This document shows, piece after piece, positions 1-7,382 of a DNA stretch of 53,688 nt (position 1 is the first letter of the stretch; the number at the start of each line of letters is the position of its first letter). The translations under genes were made by a program, and so were the position numbers. Source of the DNA: a bacterium (GTDB lineage Bacteria > SM23-31); NCBI GenBank assembly GCA_028278455.1, contig JANQEH010000148.1, positions 1 through 53,688 on the forward strand, in the 5' to 3' direction. The notes below the pieces were generated by a model, which saw nothing but the letters and a program-made list of their open reading frames with translations, did no database searches and was not told the origin of the DNA.

Positions 1-164
<164 letters not shown>

Positions 165-299
165 TTTTATTTTTCTTTTCACCGTAAGAGAGATTTCACC
201 GTCTTAATATGATTTCGGGCTTCAGCTTGATCGCTGTCGCTGACCTTCATAACAATTGTTATCTTAATTTTATCCCGTTAAGTCGGGAAACTGAGCTTA
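165..299 (+). other. 23S-5S internal transcribed spacer
   Basis: Noncoding spacer of about 135 bases between the two rRNA genes. I see no tRNA cloverleaf in it. It should be transcribed and removed during rRNA processing. Confidence 0.7.
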
Positions 300-415
300 T
301 CCGGCGGCTATAGCGGTGGGGAAACACCTCTTCCCATCCCGAACAGAGTAGTTAAGCCCTCCAGCGCCGATGGTACTGCATCATTGTGATGTGGGAGAGT
401 AGGTCGTTGCCGGGT
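300..415 (+). rRNA. rrf: 5S ribosomal RNA
   Basis: About 115 bases with the 5S hallmarks: the conserved CCCATCCCGAACAG segment of helix III/loop C, the AAGCCCTCCAGCGCCGATGGT loop A/E region, and the GGGAGAGTAGGTCG.TGCC block at the 3' end. The CCGGC 5' strand pairs with GCCGG at the 3' end to form helix I, which sets both boundaries to within a base or two. A rho-independent terminator follows at once. A decayed copy of its 3' half lies near 2256-2320. Confidence 0.95.
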
Positions 416-427
416 ATTTTATTTTTC

Positions 428-457
428 AAAACCCCTGTTACCATGCAGGGGTTTTTT
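428..457 (+). terminator. Rho-independent terminator of the rRNA operon
   Basis: Stem AAAACCCCTG / CAGGGGTTTT with an 8-base loop followed by a T run, about 12 bases after the 5S gene. It closes the rRNA transcript. Confidence 0.9.
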
Positions 458-968
458 ATTAGCAGACTACTAATAGAATTTCCTGACAGGAATCTCGAAT
501 CTTCATCGAAATTTATCCGGCTATATACTGATTCTAAACAGTGTATGGAATGCATAACGGATATCTTCTGATAGATTTTCAATTACCCCTTTATGAACAG
601 TCTTAATAGAAAAAGGTTGACTATTAAGCAAAAAAGAAGTAGTCTAATAAAAGTCTAACACTAAAATGATCGGGAAAACAATCTTTCAACCGGGAATAGA
701 GCCCGGTAATCAATCCTAAAGCTTCATTAAACTAATCTGACAGCAGTTATTTCCATATCTCAACTGAGCCACCTTCACTAACAATAAGTTGATTCCGTGC
801 ATAGGAATAGTTAGTTCTGTTCCAATTCCGGATGCTTACGTACTATATTTTTTAAAGCATAACATGTAAATCAAGCTCAACAGGAAGTGTTTTATATCAT
901 CACAGGCTCAGGTATAAGTAAATGTCGGTTTTTAAACCTTTAATGTCTCCAAATCGATGGAGGATAAA
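458..968. other. Intergenic region between rRNA operon and T9SS protein gene
   Basis: About 510 bases, AT-rich. I find no gene. A weak -35-like TTGACT near 617 lacks a convincing -10 partner. The small open frame crossing the 5S gene and terminator (386-571) is not a gene. The promoter of the downstream gene could not be assigned. Confidence 0.5.
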
Positions 969-2171
969 ATGTATTCAAAGAAACGTACATTATTTATAGG
1001 TTTATTAGCGTTGTTTTTAGTAACATTAACTGCCTCTGCAGTATCAGCACAGGGTCAGAACGCGTATTATTGGCTTTATGCTGAAAATACAAGCACACAG
1101 GAAGAAGTAGATTACAAGGGAATTTATATCCACGCTCATGCTCAGTATGAATGGGGGTGGAATGGTTCACAATTGCAGATAAGAGCTAAGAACAGTGGTA
1201 TAGGAGAAATAAACTGGTATAATTGTCTGAGAGTTCCGTCCTCTTATTCTCATATGTTCTATGAGGATAACGGTTACTTGTGGAGAAAAGTCGAGATCTT
1301 TTACAAAGTAAGCGGCAACTGGGTGAGCCAGACATCTAATGATGATGATGAGTTTCTGGAGAATGCCCAGGGTCCCATGGAGAATTCCGGTCCTTTATAC
1401 ACATCATGGATCAACTATAATGATCAGGATGTAAAAATAGTAGTCTCATCTAATGCTTTTTCCTGCCCTGAGCCTTTATCACAATATCAGACTGCAGGCT
1501 GGGATAAAAAACAGACTATAGATATCGATTCGGTATATCATACGATCTATGCTGATTCTGATGATGCACCGTCTAATCCTCCGATTACAAGTGTAACAAT
1601 AACAGGTGATGATGAAATACAGGCTATTGAAGAACAGGGTAACTGGACAGCAAACGTAACCGGAGGAAATCCGGATTATAACACTTATCAATGGAAAATG
1701 TCGGAAGACGGCGGAGCATGGTACAATATTTCAGGCGCTACGAGTTCGACATATGCCTGTTATATGGATGTCGACTTTGAGTTGAGAGTCTACGTTACCA
1801 ACGGAGCGGCCTCTTCAAGAACATCATCCATCTTCGAAGTGACAGTCATTCCGTTTGGAGGCGGCGGCGGACCGGGTAAAACGGCCGATACCCGCGATAT
1901 AGTTCCGGATAATTTTGATCTTGCTCAGAATTTCCCGAATCCTTTTAATCCGGTTACAAACATCAGTTACCAGCTGCCTAAAGCCGAAAAAGTCACCCTC
2001 ACTGTCTATAATGTTTCAGGGCAGGAAGTTGCAAGGCTTGTAGACGGCTATCAATCAGCCGGGTATCACAGCGTGAAGTTCGATGCAAGCAAGCTGGCAA
2101 GCGGTACATATTTATACCGGATCGTAGCCGGGAATTATACCAAGACCATGAAAATGGCAGTGATCAAATAA
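969..2171 (+). CDS. Secreted Ig-domain protein with T9SS C-terminal sorting domain
   Basis: Predicted exported surface or extracellular protein of 400 residues. A Sec signal peptide spans about residues 1-27 (basic YSKKR, hydrophobic core, SAVSA cleavage). An Ig-like domain with the YQW motif lies at about 205-300. A type IX secretion sorting domain occupies about the last 80 residues: NFPNPFNP, then ISYQLP, VYN..GQEV and SGTYLYRI. In FCB bacteria this domain directs outer-membrane passage by T9SS and is then removed. The N-terminal 170 residues are not recognised. An upstream in-frame ATG at 957 overlaps the GGAGG ribosome binding site at 959-963, so the ATG at 969, five bases after it, is chosen. 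No T9SS machinery genes lie in the window. Confidence 0.85.
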   Translation: MYSKKRTLFIGLLALFLVTLTASAVSAQGQNAYYWLYAENTSTQEEVDYKGIYIHAHAQYEWGWNGSQLQIRAKNSGIGEINWYNCLRVPSSYSHMFYEDNGYLWRKVEIFYKVSGNWVSQTSNDDDEFLENAQGPMENSGPLYTSWINYNDQDVKIVVSSNAFSCPEPLSQYQTAGWDKKQTIDIDSVYHTIYADSDDAPSNPPITSVTITGDDEIQAIEEQGNWTANVTGGNPDYNTYQWKMSEDGGAWYNISGATSSTYACYMDVDFELRVYVTNGAASSRTSSIFEVTVIPFGGGGGPGKTADTRDIVPDNFDLAQNFPNPFNPVTNISYQLPKAEKVTLTVYNVSGQEVARLVDGYQSAGYHSVKFDASKLASGTYLYRIVAGNYTKTMKMAVIK

Positions 2172-2255
2172 GTATATCATCCATACCTGAGCCTTGATGG
2201 TATATTTATTAACAGTATTAATTTTTTCTTAACTTACCCTTATGCAAAGCAATAG
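2172..2255. other. Short spacer after the T9SS gene
   Basis: No gene or strong terminator seen. It leads directly into the decayed 5S copy. Confidence 0.4.
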
Positions 2256-2344
2256 AACGGTAATGCATATTTATGATGTGAAAGAGTAGGTCAATGCTGG
2301 TATTATATTTTTCAAAATTCCTGTTACAATGCAGGGATTTATTT
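2256..2344 (+). pseudogene. Degenerate copy of the 5S rRNA 3' half with its terminator
   Basis: This stretch aligns with bases 369-480 of the window over roughly 110 columns with few gaps. Shared blocks in the same order include GGTA.TGCAT, TGATGTG, AGAGTAGGTC, TATTTTTCAAAA/TT, CCTGTTAC.ATGCAGGG and then TTAGCA. Mutations break the terminal helix and the terminator stem (now AATTCCTG / CAGGGATT). It is a fossil of a duplicated 5S end plus terminator rather than a working gene. Confidence 0.8.
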
Positions 2345-2556
2345 AGCAATAATATTAATAGGAAATGACATTTATCTATTTATTTTCTATTCATTATTTT
2401 ATATATTATTTTGGAATACAAATTAGGTTGCTCATCCCATATTGCTTTGTTAATGGAACAAAGTATGTTTTCTAATCATTAATAATATAATTGAATTTGA
2501 TTTATTAATATTTTTGATTAATTTATATTAAGGTCATATCATCCCAACTCATTAAG
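2345..2556. other. AT-rich spacer before the TIGR04255 cassette
   Basis: Very AT-rich and without a gene. A small hairpin (CTTTGTT / AACAAAG, 2445-2463) is the only structure noted. No consensus promoter or ribosome binding site could be fixed for the next gene. Confidence 0.4.
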
Positions 2557-3336
2557 ATGGCAATCAAAGAAGTATTTAAAAATCCTACTGTTAGAGAAGT
2601 AATTTTTCAAATTAGATATCCTAATTTATTCTATATTGAAAATCACATTGGAAAAATTCAACAAAGAATTATCAAAGATTTTCCTGAATCAGCTTTGATT
2701 TTTAGAAAACAGATTACATATGTTGACCTAGGAGCTCAACATAAAATTGAAGATTTTATTAGCCCTCAAGATGAGACATCTGGAAATAAAATATGGCAAT
2801 TTGAATCCGAGAAAGGTTATAGATTAAATATTGAAAGTAATATGTTAGCTATTACTTCAACTCTCCATAAAACTTATAATAACAAACAATCTTCGGATAG
2901 ATTTAGAGATATTATACAAAATGTTCTTGATAACTTTTTCGAAGTACTTCTTGTACCCAAAATTAATAGAATTGGGCTTAGGTATATTGATGAATGCCCA
3001 ATTCCCAAAAGGGATAATGCTGAATTCAGAAAATTTTATAAAACCGTTTTGCCAATTAGTAGATTTAATCTAAAGAATTCTGATGAGATGGAATTTTTTA
3101 CCATAAGTAAGATTGGCAAACATTATCTAAGATATAAGGAAACTCTCAAGTTCAACAAAGAAAAGCCTACATATATACTAGATTTTGATGGTTTTACACA
3201 CAATATTGAACCAAATGAATGCCTTGCAATGACTGATATGCTGCATGATATAATATCCAAAGAATATGAAAAGACCATCAAGGAGCCCGTTAAAGAATGG
3301 ATGAGAAGACCTAAAAAGAAAGGGAAAACAAAATGA
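2557..3336 (+). CDS. TIGR04255 family protein
   Basis: 259 residues, the usual length for this sporadically distributed family of unknown function. It opens with the family-like KNPTVREVIFQIRYP segment and carries the NRIGLRYID motif at about residues 137-145. No signal peptide or membrane segment is seen, so a cytoplasmic location is likely. Its stop overlaps the start of the next gene by four bases (ATGA at 3333-3336), which implies translational coupling. Base composition is far below the neighbours: 13 G+C in 2581-2640 and 15 in 2881-2940, against 33 in 9481-9540. That supports recent acquisition. The family is known only by its patchy occurrence; a defence or toxin-like role is my inference. 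Confidence 0.75.
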   Translation: MAIKEVFKNPTVREVIFQIRYPNLFYIENHIGKIQQRIIKDFPESALIFRKQITYVDLGAQHKIEDFISPQDETSGNKIWQFESEKGYRLNIESNMLAITSTLHKTYNNKQSSDRFRDIIQNVLDNFFEVLLVPKINRIGLRYIDECPIPKRDNAEFRKFYKTVLPISRFNLKNSDEMEFFTISKIGKHYLRYKETLKFNKEKPTYILDFDGFTHNIEPNECLAMTDMLHDIISKEYEKTIKEPVKEWMRRPKKKGKTK

Positions 3337-3581
3337 ATAAAATAAGTTCTTACCATTCTACCCATAGAACTACGAGTGATACAGGTTCGGATTTGAAATC
3401 GGATAATTATAAAGAGATACACTATCCTCTTGATAAATACGAAATTACCGTAAGATTATCATTAGATAACAGATTTATTGGTGTTACAGAGATTAAAGTC
3501 AATAAAGATTTTTTAACACATTCTCAAAGAATATCTCCCAAAGGTTTTCATGATTACGATAAATACTACTTAGAGGAATAA
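3333..3581 (+). CDS. Hypothetical small protein of the TIGR04255 cassette
   Basis: 82 residues, not recognised. The N-terminal 25 residues are Ser/Thr/His-rich and look disordered. The rest (KYEITVRLSLDNRFIGVTEI) has the alternating pattern of a beta hairpin. It overlaps the previous gene by four bases and ends eight bases before the next one, so the three genes form one transcriptional unit. It shares the AT-rich composition. Its size and central place would fit an adaptor or antitoxin, but nothing in the sequence proves that. Confidence 0.65.
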   Translation: MNKISSYHSTHRTTSDTGSDLKSDNYKEIHYPLDKYEITVRLSLDNRFIGVTEIKVNKDFLTHSQRISPKGFHDYDKYYLEE

Positions 3582-3589
3582 TTATAGAT

Positions 3590-4225
3590 ATGTTTTATCA
3601 TGGTGATATTGAGGGTACTTTAAGATTTGGGGATGTTTTGAAGGGTTATATATCTGCCTATCCTATTATAACCGGTGGGAACTCACCGCAAGTTCTATTT
3701 AAAAATCTAGAATCTATTAATATAAGTTATACAGATTATTGTGCTGTACTTACTCCTTGTTGTGAATTTGAAAAAAATAAAAGCTCTATACTTATTACTC
3801 CCATTCTGCAAATAAGACAAGGATTTTTAGGTAATCCTCATTTAGCAGAAGACTTAACAAGAATTAATCGCAAGATGTTTCCAAATCAGGGTCTGCATCC
3901 AAGAGCTTGGGAAAATATTCCTCCTGAAGAACAAGCTCAGAGAATGAATGCTGGTTTAGAATATGTACTGTATAATTTCTTTATATATGAATCAGATCCA
4001 ATTTTTCCAGAATATAATATAAATCGTAATGGAGAAGTAATTACAACTAAGCATCATATGATTGATTTTGGCAAGATTTTTAGAGTAAAGATAAAATACG
4101 GATCTAATAGAGAAAGCCCTCCTTTAAATAAATGTCTTCAATTATCAATAACTTCGCGAAATGAATTGCGTGATAAGCTTTCACATTATTTTAGTAGAGT
4201 TCCACAAGAAGATATTGTTGATTAG
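3590..4225 (+). CDS. Hypothetical protein with a CxxxTPCCE motif
   Basis: 211 residues, not assignable to a family I know. The notable segment is at about residues 49-60, where a buried strand runs into a Thr-Pro-Cys-Cys-Glu motif. This layout recalls uncharacterised proteins with a T/S-x-x-C-D signature after a hydrophobic strand, but the link is weak. A second conserved-looking block is HHMIDFGKIFRVKI near 150-165. No signal peptide or transmembrane helix is seen. It lies eight bases downstream of the 82-residue gene, shares its AT-rich composition and is the last gene of the cassette. No clear ribosome binding site precedes it, as expected for coupled translation. Confidence 0.65.
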   Translation: MFYHGDIEGTLRFGDVLKGYISAYPIITGGNSPQVLFKNLESINISYTDYCAVLTPCCEFEKNKSSILITPILQIRQGFLGNPHLAEDLTRINRKMFPNQGLHPRAWENIPPEEQAQRMNAGLEYVLYNFFIYESDPIFPEYNINRNGEVITTKHHMIDFGKIFRVKIKYGSNRESPPLNKCLQLSITSRNELRDKLSHYFSRVPQEDIVD

Positions 4226-4251
4226 TATTTACTAAGTAAAAAATAAACTTC

Positions 4252-4280
4252 TTGACATTTCGTTTTGTAACAATTATACT
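4252..4280 (+). promoter_or_regulatory. Sigma70-type promoter
   Basis: TTGACA (4252-4257), a 17-base spacer, then TATACT (4275-4280). It is a near-consensus promoter about 50 bases upstream of the membrane protein gene and right after the AT-rich cassette. Confidence 0.85.
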
Positions 4281-4328
4281 TTTACTGCGTATAAGGAAAA
4301 AAATAAATTTTCTGTCAGGAGGAAGTAT

Positions 4329-4889
4329 ATGGATAGCAGAATCTTTGTCGCCGGATTCTTAGGTGCTGTTGTTATCTTTGTCTGGACTTTTCTGTCATGG
4401 GTAGTTCTCCCCTTTCACGATATGACCATGTCTGATATTCCCAATGAAGATGCCGTAGTCGAAGTCCTCAAAGACAACATCGAAGAGACCGGTGTGTATT
4501 TTTATCCGGGAAGAGCGAATGCCGACTCGACTCTGGCACAGAAACTCGAGGCAGGTCCGCGCGTGCCGTTCATGGTTTACAGAGAGGGCGCAAGTACACA
4601 GATGAGCCCGAGCCAGTTCGTGTTTGGATTTATCTTTAACTTTATCGCCGCAACGATCGTAGCCTGGATGCTGTCAATGACATCAGATAACAAGCTGCTT
4701 CGGTACGGCCAACGCGTATTGTTCGTTACCTTCTTCGGAGTCTTTATTGCTGTCTTTTCCGATCTGATGATGTGGAACTGGATGCTGTACCCGATGAGTT
4801 ACGTTATCATCGTCGCATATGATAATGTGATCACGTGGGCGCTTGCAGGTACGGTCATCGCTTGGAGGATCGACCCGAAGAATTTCTAA
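4329..4889 (+). CDS. Hypothetical inner-membrane protein, four predicted helices
   Basis: 186 residues, family not named. Predicted membrane helices lie at about residues 5-27, 97-117, 127-147 and 155-178. A hydrophilic loop of some 65 residues between helices 1 and 2 contains GVYFYPGR and PFMVYREGA, probably facing the periplasm if helix 1 inserts N-in. A strong ribosome binding site (AGGAGGA) ends seven bases before the ATG, and a near-consensus promoter sits just upstream, so the gene is probably transcribed alone and well. A perfect hairpin follows the stop. Confidence 0.75.
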   Translation: MDSRIFVAGFLGAVVIFVWTFLSWVVLPFHDMTMSDIPNEDAVVEVLKDNIEETGVYFYPGRANADSTLAQKLEAGPRVPFMVYREGASTQMSPSQFVFGFIFNFIAATIVAWMLSMTSDNKLLRYGQRVLFVTFFGVFIAVFSDLMMWNWMLYPMSYVIIVAYDNVITWALAGTVIAWRIDPKNF

Positions 4890-5273
4890 ATTATTTTTTT
4901 GTCTACTTCGGTTTAAATTTCGAACATAGAATCCTGACCGGGTGAGAGTATACTCACCCGGAAAGGGATATTTTGTCCTATTTTGATGTTGATATTAATC
5001 AAATGTATTAATATCATTCAATCCGGGAGATCCCCGATAGTTAAGTTAATGCTAATAAAGCAATATCCTTGCTTATACTTTTCTTGTCATTCTGTACTTG
5101 ATTCAGAATCTTTGTATTTCAGATCCTGAAATAAATTCAGGATGACGAATAAATGTGCTCTCCCTACAATGGGCCAGAACTGCCTCTGGTGGGAGAGATA
5201 AAAGGGAGATGTAATTATTAAGTCAGGCGATCTGATTGTTTTACATTAATGTTCTAATTTAAAAGGAAACACC
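4890..5273. other. Intergenic region with repeats
   Basis: No gene. It holds the hairpin at 4938-4961, a copy of the GTCATCCTGAA-type repeat at about 5095-5146 (inverted ends ATTCAGAAT / ATTCAGGATGAC), and at about 5158-5220 a copy of the CTCCC...GGGAGATGTAATTATTA repeat that recurs at 29578-29620. Confidence 0.7.
4938..4961 (+). terminator. Perfect 9-bp hairpin after the membrane protein gene
   Basis: CCGGGTGAG / CTCACCCGG with a 6-base loop, about 50 bases after the stop. The T tract that follows is poor (AAAGGGATATTTTG), so termination may be inefficient, or the hairpin may act in mRNA 3' end stability. Confidence 0.5.
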
Positions 5274-5849
5274 ATGGCAAAAACAGATCCGGCAAAAATG
5301 ATGGAATCAATGATCAGGAATTTCCCGGAAAAAACCGGCAAAAGCCTCGATGAGTGGCTGGAGGTAATAAAGGATTGTCCTCTCGACGGACATAAACAGA
5401 GGGTTGACTGGCTGAAAAAGGAACATGGTATGACACACGGTTATTCCCTGATGGTGGTCAACAAGGCGAAAGAGGCAGCGGAAGGCGGTCCGAAAACCGG
5501 AGATGAAATGGTCGATGCACAGTTCTCAGGGAAGAAAGAAGGACTTCGCCCGGTCTACGACAGGCTTATCGCTGAAATTTCCCGGATTGCAGATGATATC
5601 GAGATCCTGCCGAGAAAGACATGCGTTACGTTGAGCTGCGGCAGGAAATTCGGGACTGTACAGTCTACTTCTGCGGGAAGGCTTGATTTAGGCTTAAGAA
5701 TCCCGGATGTTGAGCTTACTGGAAAGCTGGAAAAAGTAAAGAATTTTGATCCTGCCCAGATGACCTGCCAAGTGTCATTGATTGATCCTTCGGATATTGA
5801 TGATGAGCTGATCGGGTGGATAAAAACTGCTTATGAGAATAGAAAGTAG
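5274..5849 (+). CDS. DUF4287-DUF5655 type protein
   Basis: 191 residues, soluble. The N-terminal 75 residues match the DUF4287 pattern (KTGKSLDEWLEVIKD, HKQRVDWLKKEHGMTHGYSLMV). The C-terminal 100 residues match DUF5655 (PVYDRLIAEI, EILPRKTCVTLSCGRKFGTV, LDLGLRIP). The two domains are often fused like this and have no established function. The ATG follows an AAAAGGA ribosome binding site by seven bases. No neighbour suggests a pathway. Confidence 0.8.
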   Translation: MAKTDPAKMMESMIRNFPEKTGKSLDEWLEVIKDCPLDGHKQRVDWLKKEHGMTHGYSLMVVNKAKEAAEGGPKTGDEMVDAQFSGKKEGLRPVYDRLIAEISRIADDIEILPRKTCVTLSCGRKFGTVQSTSAGRLDLGLRIPDVELTGKLEKVKNFDPAQMTCQVSLIDPSDIDDELIGWIKTAYENRK

Positions 5850-5948
5850 TATCTTTAGTATTTTGCAGCCGCTATTTCATCACTGATCTTTTAGAATCTT
5901 CCTGACAATACCGGAGCTGTATCTTTTCCAACAAATTTTACTTTGAAA

Positions 5949-6872
5949 ATGAAGAAATCAGGCGGAATTCCCGATAATTGTAACAGCATGAATTTTGAAG
6001 ACCACAAAATAGAGATCCTGATCTCGACGGTGGTGGTGATCGTATTCGGTGTCTTTATCGTCAATCTTCTATGGAGCGATACAACACCGGTATATGCCGA
6101 TTCTCAACTGCAGTACGAGGAGATCATTTCAGAAGCGGTAAATGGGCCGACACAGGCAGAAATACGGACTGCAAAAGTCTACTATAATGAGGCAGTGCGC
6201 CTGGCTAACCTCGGCAGGTTAAAAAGAGCGCTGATTTACCTCAAGACTTCACTGGAAAACTATCCGGATTTTGTACCGTCACACGTGAAGATTCAGGATA
6301 TGTACCTTGCTATGGGGAAAGAGGATTCTATCAGGACAGTCTACGATGATCTGAAGAACATCGATCCGGAAAATCCGGTCTATCTCTATCTTCATGCACG
6401 TCTGCTCGATTTTGAGCAGAGCAGGAGAGAATTTGAAAAGATCAAGGAGATCGATCCCGAGTTTTACTGGTCTTATGTCGACCTGGGATACTATCACCTG
6501 AACAAGGGTGAGCTTGATTCTGCAGAAACAGAATTCAGAAATGCCATAAACATCAATCCAGCATTGCTCGAGGGGCAGATTGGCCTGGGCAGTGTATTCG
6601 ATAACCAGGGAAAACGCTTTCTTGCGATAAAGCAGTTCAACATGGCTCTGCAAATCAATGATAAGATCGCACCGGAGGCATATCTCCAGATAGGGATGAT
6701 CTATGACGCCCTGAGGGACACTGCAAAATCTCTTGAATACATGAGAAGTTTTCTCGAGCATATGCAGGCGGGCCCGCAATACGAATTTGTCAGAGCCCGT
6801 GTCGATTCGATCGAGATAAAACTGAGGCTGAAAGAGATCGATGTACTTCCCGATACAATTGGGATACGGTAG
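5949..6872 (+). CDS. Membrane-anchored TPR protein
   Basis: 307 residues. A single membrane helix at about residues 22-45 is followed by an extracytoplasmic domain made almost wholly of tetratricopeptide repeats (RRAL.YLKTSLENYPDF, DLGYYHLNKGELDSAETEFRNAININP, AIKQFNMALQIND). Such proteins act as scaffolds in envelope assembly; no partner is visible here. A TTG at 5943 is in the same frame two codons upstream. Neither start has a clear Shine-Dalgarno sequence, so ATG at 5949 is a choice of convenience, and the internal ATG just before NFEDHK is also possible. Confidence 0.75.
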   Translation: MKKSGGIPDNCNSMNFEDHKIEILISTVVVIVFGVFIVNLLWSDTTPVYADSQLQYEEIISEAVNGPTQAEIRTAKVYYNEAVRLANLGRLKRALIYLKTSLENYPDFVPSHVKIQDMYLAMGKEDSIRTVYDDLKNIDPENPVYLYLHARLLDFEQSRREFEKIKEIDPEFYWSYVDLGYYHLNKGELDSAETEFRNAININPALLEGQIGLGSVFDNQGKRFLAIKQFNMALQINDKIAPEAYLQIGMIYDALRDTAKSLEYMRSFLEHMQAGPQYEFVRARVDSIEIKLRLKEIDVLPDTIGIR

Positions 6873-7382
6873 GAGTTCTATCAATCCATAGCTCCCGTTC
6901 ATAACAATCAATCAAAAATAGTGCGATAAATCTCTCAACTCCTGTTGAGTTTCTATCCAATTGTCCATCGAGAAATCCTCATCACATCGTTTCCGCGCAG
7001 TCAGGAATCCAGAATAATTATCACTTAAGAGACACTTGATCACCGCCTTCGCGGGGTAGACCTGCTTACTGATCAAGGTGTGCAGATTTTATAATCCTAA
7101 AGGATAGAGTCTTTTGAATTCAGATAAGCTATTTGATGGTTTCTATGCTGATCTTGTGGTTGTATGGATACAAGTAACCTCGTTTTTAAATATTTCACCG
7201 AAAACTTTGTATATATATATAAATCATTGTATATTTATTATCTGTATTTTCAAATTCTTCAGGCTAAGCTATTTCGAACAATATATGATTTCAACCTTTC
7301 TTTTGCCCAATGGGGCAGATAACTCTGATAACTAACCGTATTATATCTGTTCATAATTGAACTTAATGGGAGGAGTATTTTA
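6873..7382. other. Intergenic region with repeat remnants
   Basis: About 510 bases. 6985-7015 carries a worn copy of the GGGAATCCAG repeat (TTTCCGCGC..CAGGAATCCAG). 7035-7077 is an inverted repeat (CTTGATCA / TGATCAAG) enclosing a GCCTTCGCGGGG core of the same family. The AT-rich open frame at 7114-7335 has no codon-level support and starts with TTG, so it is not called. Confidence 0.6.

Noticed and set aside
165-299. tRNA gene in the 23S-5S spacer
   Set aside because: No cloverleaf, no TTCGANNC arm and no acceptor pairing could be found.
386-571. Open frames on both strands over the 5S gene and its terminator
   Set aside because: They lie on rRNA and terminator sequence and encode nothing recognisable.
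7114-7335. 73-residue AT-rich open frame before the S9 peptidase gene
   Set aside because: TTG start, no ribosome binding site, Ile/Phe-rich composition expected from AT-rich spacer DNA.
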